64,000 nt of DNA from Bacteriovoracaceae bacterium (GTDB lineage: Bacteria > Bdellovibrionota > Bacteriovoracia > Bacteriovoracales > Bacteriovoracaceae), in the NCBI GenBank assembly GCA_019752535.1, contig JAIEMA010000032.1, positions 41,441 through 105,440 of the forward strand, written 5' to 3'. A model generated the notes under the pieces. The model saw only the letters and a program-made list of their open reading frames with translations, did no database searches and had not been told where the DNA came from. Position 1 is the stretch's first letter. Every line of letters starts with the position of its first letter. Made by a program: the position numbers and the translations under genes. This document shows, piece by piece, positions 7,236 to 14,947 of the stretch.

Positions 7236-8366
7236 CCCTTGAGCCAGATAAACTAGAGTGAAAACGGTCAGTGCGAGACGAGTGCCCTCAAGCTTCCAAG
7301 CCCAGTTCTTCTTTTCTAGTAATCCACCCCATGAAGTGATCATGAGCCAGATCAGAACACTTAACCAAACTCTCTCTGCCACGCTAAACGGCAACTGAAG
7401 ATTGATAGTCAGACCCATTAGGGCCACACCAAGAGCGGCCTGAACGATTAAATAGGCTTTTCTTCCGGAATCGACTTTCACTTCATACTTCTTAAAAGTT
7501 TTCTCGTTCACTCTAAAGCGAGGCATGTTTCTGACGTCTTCAGGACGCCATCCCAGAGGCATGAACCAAAGACGAACTTTATCCCATAGGCTTTTCGTAT
7601 TCATACAGTCACGCCAAAGCATGGCCCAGTACTGAACGTAGATCTTATTTGGGTTACATGTCTGAGGAGGAGTAAGCGCGCCAAAAATAGGCTCTTCGAC
7701 TTCTTTCTCACAAGTGCCAAACATTTTATCCCAGATGATAAAAATTTCTCCGAAGTTTTTATCAAGATATTTATCATTAATGGCGTGGTGAACGCGGTGA
7801 TAAGAGGGAGAGTTGAATAGGATTTCAAAGCCAGGCATTTTTCCAATCACACGAGTGTGGTGCCAGAAAGCGAGTAGAAGCTGAACGGCCGAAGCCGCAT
7901 AGATCGCTTCAGGTCGAAAGCCCAAAAGGGCGAGAGGCCACATGTAAGTAAAGGAGAAAATTCTTTGAGTGATACTCGCACGTGTCGCTACAAAAAAGTT
8001 GAATTCTTCTGAAGTGTGATGGGACATGTGAGCGGCCCAAAGAATGTTGATAGTGTGACCGTGGCGGTGAAACCAGTAAAACAAAAAGTCAAAAGCGACA
8101 AGTAGAACTAAAAACCATCCCCAAGTATTTGGGAGATCAAAGAAGCGGTATTGGTAGAGCCAACCAAAAGTCGTCACCACTGTCCAAACAACAAGAAGGT
8201 TCACACATTGATTCCCAAGTGCCGTTCCAAGGTTGGTGATGGCATCAGCAAAAGTGATGTAATTCTTGCGACTCACGAGACAGTAGAGGATCTCAAGCAA
8301 TATTAGACCCACGGCAAGTGGAGTAATAAAGCTGTAGATATTCATCAGATTTAATTCATTTCCCAT
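7221..8366 (-). CDS. Sterol desaturase / fatty acid hydroxylase family protein
   Basis: A 381-residue integral membrane di-iron oxygenase. The histidine clusters of the family are all present: FHRHGH and HMSHH in the middle, and HRVHH after NSPSY. The motif region also shows FDFLFYW and NFGEIFIIWDKMFGT, typical of alkylglycerol-monooxygenase-like members. Five or more membrane helices surround the motifs, with two or three further helices at the C-terminus. The likely role is oxygen-dependent hydroxylation or desaturation of a lipid chain; the exact substrate is unknown. It is divergent from a Crp/Fnr regulator with an FNR-type box between, so oxygen-linked control is plausible. Confidence 0.88.
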   Translation of the reverse strand: MGNELNLMNIYSFITPLAVGLILLEILYCLVSRKNYITFADAITNLGTALGNQCVNLLVVWTVVTTFGWLYQYRFFDLPNTWGWFLVLLVAFDFLFYWFHRHGHTINILWAAHMSHHTSEEFNFFVATRASITQRIFSFTYMWPLALLGFRPEAIYAASAVQLLLAFWHHTRVIGKMPGFEILFNSPSYHRVHHAINDKYLDKNFGEIFIIWDKMFGTCEKEVEEPIFGALTPPQTCNPNKIYVQYWAMLWRDCMNTKSLWDKVRLWFMPLGWRPEDVRNMPRFRVNEKTFKKYEVKVDSGRKAYLIVQAALGVALMGLTINLQLPFSVAERVWLSVLIWLMITSWGGLLEKKNWAWKLEGTRLALTVFTLVYLAQGRGMI

Positions 8367-8415
8367 ATAATAATTCTCCTTAACTCTTTCTATGTCGAAG
8401 TCGGATGTGAGAGAA

Positions 8416-8429
8416 TTGATCTACATCAA
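8416..8429. promoter_or_regulatory. Perfect FNR/ANR-type operator (TTGAT-N4-ATCAA)
   Basis: TTGATCTACATCAA matches the FNR consensus in both half-sites. It ends 8 bp before the ATG of the Crp/Fnr-family gene and overlaps the A/G-rich ribosome-binding segment, so binding there would suit autorepression. It is 50-63 bp upstream of the divergent hydroxylase start. Assignment to the adjacent regulator is inference. Confidence 0.65.
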
Positions 8430-8437
8430 GAGGTGCC

Positions 8438-9022
8438 ATGTTCCCTGTAGAATTTTCACAACAACTGCTTAAAAAGGCTCAGGTTCCATCTGAAGAGTGG
8501 AGCGCTTTTGTCGGTCTTTTCCAAGAAATGAAATGCGCCAAAGGTGAAATCCTCCTTTCACCTGGCGATGAAGCGAAATCAGTTTTTCTTGTTCAAGAAG
8601 GCATTATTCGCAATTACTTTAATGATGAGAAAGGTAAAGAGCTCACCAAAGTCTTTAGAACACGTGGGGGACTTATTGGGCCTTATGCTGAGATTTTAGT
8701 AGGAGAGAAGTCTCGCTATTATATTCAAGCGACAACTAAAGCTGTGGTTTGGAAATTTGCTTACTCAGATTTTGAAAAAATGATGAGAGAGGGTGATCGC
8801 AGTTGGGAGCGTTTGGGAAGAAAGATGGCCGAAAATAATTATTTAGAAAAAGAGCGCAGAGAATGGGAGCTGATGCATCTTTCGGCCGAAGTTCGCTATC
8901 ATCATTTCTTAGATAACTTTGGGGAATTGGCTTCTCAAATTCCCCAATATCAAGTCGCAAGTTACTTAGGCATCAGCCCTGAAGCCTTAAATCGCCAGCT
9001 CTCTCCTAATCGCAAATCATAA
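8438..9022 (+). CDS. Crp/Fnr family transcriptional regulator
   Basis: A 194-residue protein: a cyclic-nucleotide-binding-like beta roll (about residues 25-125; KGEILLSPGDEAKSVFLVQEG), a dimerisation helix (about 130-155) and a C-terminal helix-turn-helix (QVASYLGISPEALNRQLS). It contains one Cys only, so it cannot carry an FNR-type iron-sulfur cluster. The beta roll lacks a clear cAMP phosphate-binding motif, so the signal is unknown. The recognition helix E-A-L-N-R is close to the E-x-x-S-R of FNR, consistent with the TTGAT-N4-ATCAA box just upstream. It overlaps the convergent gene by 17 bp. Confidence 0.88.
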   Translation: MFPVEFSQQLLKKAQVPSEEWSAFVGLFQEMKCAKGEILLSPGDEAKSVFLVQEGIIRNYFNDEKGKELTKVFRTRGGLIGPYAEILVGEKSRYYIQATTKAVVWKFAYSDFEKMMREGDRSWERLGRKMAENNYLEKERREWELMHLSAEVRYHHFLDNFGELASQIPQYQVASYLGISPEALNRQLSPNRKS

Positions 9023-9341
9023 TTCGAAGATCAAAGTTGTGTGGGAAAGCCTTTGAGCAAACAAGCTCATGCACACAGCCAGCTAAATCAATTTCGGGCG
9101 AACAATTTTTATCAACGGCCTTAAGCATTTGATCAAAATGCCAAATCTTTGTTTGTTCTTCATAAGCGGCAGTCGTTCCTAGGATCACTGCTTGCTCATA
9201 ATGAATCACATAATCAGTGTTGAGAAGTTCGACATGGCGAATTTTGTCTTCATCCAATGGGCGCTGCTCAATCACTTGATTGACGTGTTGAGAATAATCT
9301 CCGCTCGCAAGTGTAATAAGAGCTGCAATGGCCGATTTCAT
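9006..9341 (-). CDS. Small hypothetical protein downstream of fic-like gene
   Basis: A 111-residue protein with four Cys and a weak hydrophobic N-terminus (MKSAIAALITLASG), possibly a short signal peptide. AAGGA precedes the ATG, and the gene begins one base after the Fic-like stop, so the two are co-transcribed. The middle is acidic and helix-prone, and the C-terminus (CVHELVCSKAF, IMICD) holds three of the four Cys. I do not recognise the family. It does not resemble known Fic antitoxins (no S/TxxxE(G/N) helix). Confidence 0.6.
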   Translation of the reverse strand: MKSAIAALITLASGDYSQHVNQVIEQRPLDEDKIRHVELLNTDYVIHYEQAVILGTTAAYEEQTKIWHFDQMLKAVDKNCSPEIDLAGCVHELVCSKAFPHNFDLRIMICD

Positions 9342-9342
9342 A

Positions 9343-9783
9343 TTAAGTCCTTGGTTCTAAGTGAGTATAAAAATATTGAGTAAGTTGTTTTAAATCTTCA
9401 GTTGTATCGCCTTTAAGAAGAATCGCTTGAAGCTTCTCTGGATCTTTAAGCTTCATCCCCTTAAATTTAATTTTATCTAGAAGATAGGCTTTACCTGTTC
9501 TTCCATTGGCATTGGCAAATGGATGAACGGCAATAAAGCCAAACCAGAAGTAGGCAAGAGCAAAAGAGAGTGATTTAAGCTCTAGGGCTTCTGAATAAAG
9601 TTCATCGAATTTTTCAAGGATAAGACTTAACTGACCTGCAATGTTTTGCGGCTGAGTAAAACGAATTTTTTGACCTGTTTTGGCCACGCAAAAGACATCA
9701 TGTTGCCGCAGTCCTGTGTGTACGGGACTAGGCTCGATTCTCGCATTAAGGCGACAGAGTTCATTGATGGCATTGGCTATCAT
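9343..9783 (-). CDS. Fic/DOC-fold protein with degenerate active-site motif
   Basis: A 146-residue protein starting at the ATG at 9783; a TTG three codons upstream also opens the frame. The Fic core lies at residues 87-98, HPFANANGRTGK. The consensus is HPFx(D/E)GNGRxxR: the catalytic His and the NGR anion-hole remain, but the acidic metal-binding residue is Asn, the following Gly is Ala and the last Arg is Lys. AMP-transfer may be lost or altered; related enzymes with changed motifs phosphorylate or dephosphorylate instead. The region before the motif (helices LSFALAYFWFGFIAV) fits the fold. It pairs with the small gene downstream. Confidence 0.75.
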   Translation of the reverse strand: MIANAINELCRLNARIEPSPVHTGLRQHDVFCVAKTGQKIRFTQPQNIAGQLSLILEKFDELYSEALELKSLSFALAYFWFGFIAVHPFANANGRTGKAYLLDKIKFKGMKLKDPEKLQAILLKGDTTEDLKQLTQYFYTHLEPRT

Positions 9784-9833
9784 GGGCGGCAATATAGCCT
9801 AAATCGCTTAAGGTAAAAAAAAGGACGTAAAAT

Positions 9834-11150
9834 TTACAGAGTTTTTGTCGCTGGGACGAGGATTTTAAAAGACGTTCCCTGCAATAGAGCAGAAGAGCAA
9901 GAAAGGGTCCCTCCGTGCTGTCGAATAATGCTGTAGCAGATTGAGAGTCCTAGGCCCGTGCCTTTATTTTCTGACTTCGTCGTAAAGAAAGGTGTGAAAA
10001 TCTTTTTAAGATGGAACTCATCAATACCAGGCCCGTTATCAACGACTGTCACAGAGACGTGGTGATTTTCTTCTTCTTTCACAATGATCTCAATCTTTCC
10101 GCCGCCCCCTAAATGGCGCTCTAACACAGCATCACGAGCATTGTTGATGAGATTTAAAAGCACTTGTTCAAAAGCCAGGGCTTCACCCATGCAAGAGTAA
10201 TGGGCATCAAGACTAAGAGTGAGTTCAATGTCCTGTTTTACTAAATCTTCTTTAGCGTATTCATAGATACGAGTCACGATATCCGTCAGAGAGATATGGC
10301 CAAGTTTTAAAGGAGCCTCTCGTGAGAATATGCGGATATTTTGGACAATGCCCTTAATACGCTCATTGGCTTTCTTGGCAAGCTTAAGAAGAGTTTGGGT
10401 CTGCGGATCAGTGGGTTGATCTTGCTCTAACTTTTCAAGGGCCGTGATAGTGACGGCCAGCGGATTATTGAGCTCGTGGGCAATGCCCGCACTCATTTCA
10501 CCCAAGACGGCAAACTTGCTTAAGCGCTTAATTTCATCTCTGGCAAGTTTGAGGGATCTGGTTTTTTGCTCCAGCATGGCCGCTAAGCGGTTGTCCTGGG
10601 AATTGATCTCTTGACCCTCAAGAGAGTGAACTTTTGAATGGCAAACACAAACATGAGCAAAGGCTTCCTCAAATTCAGGACGAACAAAATTATCCATTTG
10701 ATAGCCACAAAGCAGATGAAATTTATTTTCTTTACGCAAATTGTGCCAAAGCTTTTCAAGATCTCTGGCCGCTTCAAAATTGTGCTGATCCATCAAGATA
10801 TCAACGATCTCACCGTAGATGCGGACATTGAAAAAGTTTTTACCAATCGCCATCACTGCCGGACGGATCGTTTTATTAAAACCTTCATAAGAGATGCAGC
10901 TACCGATGAGAATTTGTTTGAGTATTTCGTTGGCATCGAAAAAAGCGATCTGATTTTTTGCCACAAGTTGATCCACGGGGTGGCCAAGATTGATGAGGTG
11001 GTTTCGGATAGACTCCCAGTGTTGAAGCCTTGCAGCGACGACAATCGCTTCATGGCGCATCAAGCCTTCTGACAAGTAATTGGCCACTCTTTCAGCTAAA
11101 AAGGCTGAATGATCGTAGAACTGCACTTGATGATCTTGATGAGCGAGCAT
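9834..11150 (-). CDS. MEDS-domain sensor histidine kinase
   Basis: A 438-residue soluble kinase. Residues about 5-170 match the MEDS sensory domain ([24 protein letters not shown] at the start, CGYQMDNF near the end), which is found in DcmR-type proteins and kinases and thought to sense small organic ligands. A coiled linker follows, then the HisKA H-box [16 protein letters not shown] with His225, the N-box (NARDAV), [22 protein letters not shown] and the C-terminal ATP lid. GAGG precedes the ATG. There is no receiver domain and no adjacent response-regulator gene, so its partner is unknown. There are no membrane segments. Confidence 0.9.
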   Translation of the reverse strand: MLAHQDHQVQFYDHSAFLAERVANYLSEGLMRHEAIVVAARLQHWESIRNHLINLGHPVDQLVAKNQIAFFDANEILKQILIGSCISYEGFNKTIRPAVMAIGKNFFNVRIYGEIVDILMDQHNFEAARDLEKLWHNLRKENKFHLLCGYQMDNFVRPEFEEAFAHVCVCHSKVHSLEGQEINSQDNRLAAMLEQKTRSLKLARDEIKRLSKFAVLGEMSAGIAHELNNPLAVTITALEKLEQDQPTDPQTQTLLKLAKKANERIKGIVQNIRIFSREAPLKLGHISLTDIVTRIYEYAKEDLVKQDIELTLSLDAHYSCMGEALAFEQVLLNLINNARDAVLERHLGGGGKIEIIVKEEENHHVSVTVVDNGPGIDEFHLKKIFTPFFTTKSENKGTGLGLSICYSIIRQHGGTLSCSSALLQGTSFKILVPATKTL

Positions 11151-11292
11151 TTATCTACCTCGGTTTATAAGAGTACTTCATCAGAATGAAAAATCCATGA
11201 TTTTAATCAATCAGTACCTTAAGATAACCTCGCTTTTTAAGTTTCTCCGGAATAAACTGTGCCCATCAAGAATTGCATTTTTTGGAGGCCAG

Positions 11293-11853
11293 ATGTTTAA
11301 AGTTTTTAGTGCCCTTATTCTCACAACTTGTCTAATGAGCCACTCGTTTGCGGCCTCTCCTGTCGTTGTCATGCAAACTTCACACGGAACGATTGAGATT
11401 GAACTGAATGAAGAGAAAGCTCCAGAAAGTGTTAAGAACTTCTTAAAGTATGTAGATGATAAATTTTATGATGGGACTATTTTTCATCGAGTGATCAGTT
11501 CTTTCATGATTCAAGGTGGAGGCTTTACTCCAAAGATGGAGCAGAAAAAGACTCGAGCAGCGATTAAAAATGAAGCCGGCAATGGTTTAACTAACGATGT
11601 GGGAACGATTGCCATGGCCCGCACAAGTGAAATTCATTCGGCGACGTCGCAGTTTTTTATCAACGTCGAAAACAATACTATGCTCAATCATCGTGACAAT
11701 ACAGATGCAGGGTTTGGTTATGCAGTGTTTGGCAAAGTCACTAGTGGCATGCATGTTGTGAATCGAATTAAAGCCGTCCGCACTGGTAATCGTGGCGGGC
11801 ATGGTGATGTGCCAATGGATAATGTTGTTATTAAGAACGTTCGTCGCAAATAG
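11293..11853 (+). CDS. Exported peptidyl-prolyl cis-trans isomerase (cyclophilin type)
   Basis: A 186-residue protein starting at the ATG at 11293, with GGAGG 5 nt upstream; the in-frame upstream codons lack a site and precede the signal peptide. Residues 1-19 form a signal peptide (ending SHSFA). The cyclophilin core follows: GTIEIELNEEKAPESVKNF, GTIFHRVISSFMIQGGG (catalytic Arg in FHRV), NEAGNGLTNDVGTIAMART, SQFFINV and GYAVFGKVTSGM. It probably assists periplasmic folding, like PpiA. The next gene starts 7 bp downstream on the same strand. Confidence 0.93.
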   Translation: MFKVFSALILTTCLMSHSFAASPVVVMQTSHGTIEIELNEEKAPESVKNFLKYVDDKFYDGTIFHRVISSFMIQGGGFTPKMEQKKTRAAIKNEAGNGLTNDVGTIAMARTSEIHSATSQFFINVENNTMLNHRDNTDAGFGYAVFGKVTSGMHVVNRIKAVRTGNRGGHGDVPMDNVVIKNVRRK

Positions 11854-11860
11854 GAAGCAT

Positions 11861-12073
11861 ATGAGTAAGGTTGTTGATCTCACAGAATTGAGTCCGAAGA
11901 AGCTTAGAACTTTAAGAAATAATCTGAACAATCGTTTAGAGTCCTTTTCTACGAGTGGCGAGGGCGCCAAAGAATTGCAAAAGAGCCATGTGCTTTTTGG
12001 TAAAACAGAAGGTGAATGTGCTCAGATGCTGATTGATGTCTTAAGAGAAATTAAAAGAAGAAGTCGCGCATGA
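11861..12073 (+). CDS. Small hypothetical protein
   Basis: A 70-residue basic, helix-rich protein (SPKKLRTLRNNLNNRLESF, AQMLIDVLREIKRRSRA). The ATG at 11861 is preceded by AGGAAG; in-frame codons further upstream belong to the cyclophilin end read in another frame. It ends by overlapping the S4-domain gene (ATGA), so the two are translationally coupled. A nucleic-acid or ribosome-associated role would fit its charge and neighbour, but no family is recognised. Confidence 0.6.
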   Translation: MSKVVDLTELSPKKLRTLRNNLNNRLESFSTSGEGAKELQKSHVLFGKTEGECAQMLIDVLREIKRRSRA

Positions 12074-12297
12074 ACCCAAGACCTATTGAACTTAAAGCTG
12101 GATTAGATCATATCGATTTGTGTGATTTAATGAAAATAGCCGACATGAGCTCGAGTGGTGGAGCTGCGAAACACATCATTGCTGAGGGACAAGTTAAAGT
12201 CGATGGGCAAGTTGAATTAAGAAAAAGATGTAAAATTAGAGTAGGACAAGTGGTTGAATATCAGGGAGACAAAATTATATTAGTCTCCCCGAAATAA
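12070..12297 (+). CDS. S4-domain RNA-binding protein (YbcJ-like)
   Basis: A 75-residue protein made almost entirely of one S4 RNA-binding fold: IDLCDLMKIADMSSSGGAAKHIIAEGQVKVDGQVELRKRCKIRVGQVVEYQG, the helix pair plus the V-N/D-G beta turn. This matches the YbcJ family of small cytosolic S4 proteins, thought to bind RNA or ribosomes. Start and preceding stop share ATGA. Its stop lies one base from the stop of the convergent gene, and a GGGAGAC/GTCTCCC inverted repeat sits in the last codons (12264-12289). Confidence 0.88.
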   Translation: MNPRPIELKAGLDHIDLCDLMKIADMSSSGGAAKHIIAEGQVKVDGQVELRKRCKIRVGQVVEYQGDKIILVSPK

Positions 12298-12298
12298 A

Positions 12299-12958
12299 TT
12301 ACGAGCGTGGGTCTGGTTCACCGTAACAATCAGTGACTTCTTTTTTGTGTGTTTGAACTTTGTACTCCACACATTCTGTATCATCTGGATTATTTCCAAT
12401 CCATTTTACGCAATCATTGGCTTCCCAGATAAATTGAATTCTGTATGGGTTAATCATTTTTCCTTGAACAGAGAACGCTTGAGAGAGTCCAGCATTAGAT
12501 TCTTTAACATCACCAATGAAGCATAAAAGTCCGTAATCAATCTGATCAAGTCTAACTGAGTTTTGAATATGATCTCTTGAAACGACAGGATCAATCGTGA
12601 AGAATTGCTTCCAAGGTTTAAAATACATCACAAAAGAAAGATCAATCTTTGGATCACATTTGATTGTGCCTGTGTGATAGGCACTCTCGAATTTTCCAGA
12701 AGTCACATCTCCTGAAAGCATGAAGCCTGGCTGACCATTAACAGAGCCATGGAGCACTCCATTTTGATCAACACGCAAGTCTAAAACCGTTTCACTAAAA
12801 GTGACGTTGTTGGAGAATTTTGAAGAGATGAGCAGCTTTTTGTTCCAAGGCTTGTTCCATCCACTTTTTGCGATGGCCGTGACGTCACAGTTGTAGACTG
12901 GAAGTGCAACTGCGGAAAGAGAGACGAATAAGGCCATTAAGCCTAAAAATATTTTCAT
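12299..12958 (-). CDS. Hypothetical exported protein
   Basis: A 219-residue protein with signal peptide MKIFLGLMALFVSLSAVA and six or more Cys in the mature part, mostly near the C-terminus (CFIG, DCVKW, TECVEY, VTDCYGE), suggesting disulfides. The rest is beta-rich with many aromatic residues. The ribosome-binding site TAAGGAG sits in the right arm of an 8-bp hairpin, so translation may be controlled. It is the last gene of the minus-strand run from 16456. No known family. Confidence 0.68.
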   Translation of the reverse strand: MKIFLGLMALFVSLSAVALPVYNCDVTAIAKSGWNKPWNKKLLISSKFSNNVTFSETVLDLRVDQNGVLHGSVNGQPGFMLSGDVTSGKFESAYHTGTIKCDPKIDLSFVMYFKPWKQFFTIDPVVSRDHIQNSVRLDQIDYGLLCFIGDVKESNAGLSQAFSVQGKMINPYRIQFIWEANDCVKWIGNNPDDTECVEYKVQTHKKEVTDCYGEPDPRS

Positions 12959-12964
12959 AAAAAC

Positions 12965-12997
12965 TCCTTAGATTGGCTTGAAATACCTCTCTAAGGA
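12965..12997 (-). promoter_or_regulatory. Hairpin that pairs the Shine-Dalgarno of the downstream gene
   Basis: TCCTTAGA and TCTAAGGA form a perfect 8-bp stem with a 17-nt loop. On the minus-strand mRNA the right-hand arm contains AAGGA of the ribosome-binding site for the gene starting at 12958, and is followed by GTTTTTATG. It could hide the site, or act as a weak terminator after the LamG lipoprotein gene. Confidence 0.4.
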
Positions 12998-13026
12998 AGG
13001 GATGAAAAGTGAAGAATGCGTTAAGG

Positions 13027-13725
13027 CTAGAAATGGGCCTTTTGCTGGTTATAGAGCTGCTGTAATTCAATAGGGTTAAGAGCTCTCTTCCAGATAAAGG
13101 CTTCTCTGAGTTCACCTTGGAAATGAAAGTTTGAACCATCATCTTCTGCGCCGATTGAAGCATTATAAGAGGCGCTAGCAGGAGTTTTTTTATTCTTAAA
13201 AGCCACTTTCCCTTGAGTCTCTACAGGGGCTCCATTGATAAAGAGTTGGATTTGATTCAATTCATAATTAATAGTCGCTGCGATATGGACCCACTGATTC
13301 TCTGGAATTTGGATTTTTGATTTCACTTCCTGGGCAGCTTCTTCATCAAACGATCGACCAAAAGCGACTGGATAGCGATCAATCAGTCTCAAGCTCGCTC
13401 GCGAAGTAGAGCTAGGGGCTTTTGCATTGATAGAGAGAGCGAAAAGGTCTTGAGGATCTGGATTGGATTTTTTGGTTTTAACCCAAATGGCAAAAGTGAG
13501 GGCAGAAGCCTCTTTCGCCACTTCAGTGGCGGTAGGAAGTGACCAGTAGTTTTCTCTCTGAGTCGCGTGATGATTATTGCCAGAGAGGTCGATAAATTTT
13601 TTGTCACTCATGTTGGGATCAAAAGAGATATGTAGAGAGTTTTCCACGGCTAACTCGGAAGAGAGAGGAGGAAGAGGTGAAAAACGAGCACATGAGGCAA
13701 GAATAAGTAGGGCCAATAATTTCAT
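13027..13725 (-). CDS. LamG/concanavalin-A-like lipoprotein
   Basis: A 232-residue protein with a lipobox (LLILASC, Cys12) marking it as a lipoprotein. The mature part matches a LamG/laminin-G-like jelly roll: DLSGNNHHAT at the start, ALTFAIWVKTKK, NQWVHIAATINYELNQIQLFINGAPV, and GELREAFIWKRALNPIELQQLYN at the end. Such domains bind glycans or proteins at cell surfaces. The ribosome-binding site (AGGAG) overlaps the TAG stop of the namZ-like gene, so it is coupled to it. A glycan-binding partner role for a wall enzyme is inference. Confidence 0.85.
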   Translation of the reverse strand: MKLLALLILASCARFSPLPPLSSELAVENSLHISFDPNMSDKKFIDLSGNNHHATQRENYWSLPTATEVAKEASALTFAIWVKTKKSNPDPQDLFALSINAKAPSSTSRASLRLIDRYPVAFGRSFDEEAAQEVKSKIQIPENQWVHIAATINYELNQIQLFINGAPVETQGKVAFKNKKTPASASYNASIGAEDDGSNFHFQGELREAFIWKRALNPIELQQLYNQQKAHF

Positions 13726-13733
13726 CGTGTCTC

Positions 13734-14924
13734 CTAATAAATCAGATAGGGAAGTCGTCTCTTCTTAAACGCTTCTAGCGCTAAATCAATGCGCTTGGAT
13801 TCTTCACTCCATGGAACCATCTTTTTGATGGATTCTACAAGATGCACACTTCCATAAGAGCGAGCCGACATATCTTTGATGTTGAGATCATTAGGGAAGA
13901 GTTCAATTAAAGTCTGAGCGACTTTGTAGGTAAATTCATCCGTGCGTGTGAGCGAGAAGTCACCAGTGATTTTCACTCCATTGACCGTTTTCCCATCATA
14001 GGTGGCGCGAGTCACATTCCAGCTCAATGTTTCAAACGAGAGACCAGGGAATTGTAGAGCGTTGAGATGATCACGTAAAAGGATGGCCTTCTCTGGTGTG
14101 ATCCAAGGGGCGCCTATGACTTTAAAAGCGAGATCATTTTTAAGCCCACGGCCCACGGCCAGATTGAAGTTCTCCAAAGTTCCCCAAAGAGCATAAAGTG
14201 GAATTTGCGTCGGTTCAACCAGGGCCGGTGAAGGAGAGATCCATTGGCGATCCCACTTATCCCACAAACTCTCTCGCTTCCAACCTCGCGCGGCCACGAT
14301 TTTGAGTTGAGTGTTCATTTTATTCTCAACATTGATCATTTGGGCCAGCTCACCCAAAGTCATTCCATGGCGAGTGGGGACTGTATGATAAGAAGTGAAT
14401 CCACCTGCTAAATCTTGAGTTAACGTTTCCCCCTCAATCTTTCCGCCCAAAAGATTCGGGCGGTCAAGAATGATGACTTCAATCTTTGCGGCGCTGGCCG
14501 CTTTCATGACCTCAGCTATGGTTGAGAAATAAGTGTAATAGCGAACTCCAACGTCTTGAAGATCAACCACGATGGCATCAAGTCCTTTTAGATCTTGAAG
14601 AGAGGGAGCCCTTGAGCCACGCTTATAAAGTGAGATGACAGGAAGACCTGTCTGCTCATCTACACCATCGCCGACCCATTCATCGGCCATGCTTCTCAGT
14701 CCATGCTCAGGTGCGAAGATTTTTACGAGTGTGAAATTTTTAAAAAGTGTATCAATCAGATGGGTTTGAGTTTTATCGACTCCTGCAGAGTGAGTGAGGA
14801 CTGCAAGTTTTTTATCCTGAAGTAAATTGACCACTTCGGATTCAGTTAAACGGTCTATGCCGAAATCATAAGCAAAACTTAAGACTGGAAAGGCCAAGAG
14901 CAGAGAGAGGATAAGCTTTTTCAT
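13734..14924 (-). CDS. DUF1343 / NamZ-type exo-beta-N-acetylmuramidase
   Basis: A 396-residue exported protein (signal peptide about residues 1-18). The DUF1343 pattern is strong: LTHSAGVD near residue 45, FAPEHGLRSMADEW, GLPVISLYK, LDAIVVDLQDVGVRYYTYFSTIAEVM, VIILDRPNLLGG, the GLSFETLSWNVTRATYDGK segment and a C-terminal helical part. Characterised members (NamZ of Bacillus subtilis) release MurNAc from the non-reducing ends of peptidoglycan chains. Here it would act in the periplasm, in wall turnover or, if the organism is predatory, on prey wall. The LamG lipoprotein follows 8 bp downstream. Confidence 0.88.
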   Translation of the reverse strand: MKKLILSLLLAFPVLSFAYDFGIDRLTESEVVNLLQDKKLAVLTHSAGVDKTQTHLIDTLFKNFTLVKIFAPEHGLRSMADEWVGDGVDEQTGLPVISLYKRGSRAPSLQDLKGLDAIVVDLQDVGVRYYTYFSTIAEVMKAASAAKIEVIILDRPNLLGGKIEGETLTQDLAGGFTSYHTVPTRHGMTLGELAQMINVENKMNTQLKIVAARGWKRESLWDKWDRQWISPSPALVEPTQIPLYALWGTLENFNLAVGRGLKNDLAFKVIGAPWITPEKAILLRDHLNALQFPGLSFETLSWNVTRATYDGKTVNGVKITGDFSLTRTDEFTYKVAQTLIELFPNDLNIKDMSARSYGSVHLVESIKKMVPWSEESKRIDLALEAFKKRRLPYLIY

Positions 14925-14947
14925 GGGGCAAACGTATCAAGGGACGA

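Noticed and set aside
10638..11072. Plus-strand frame of 144 codons inside the MEDS kinase gene
   Set aside because: Antisense shadow of the MEDS domain, with poor composition and no ribosome-binding site.
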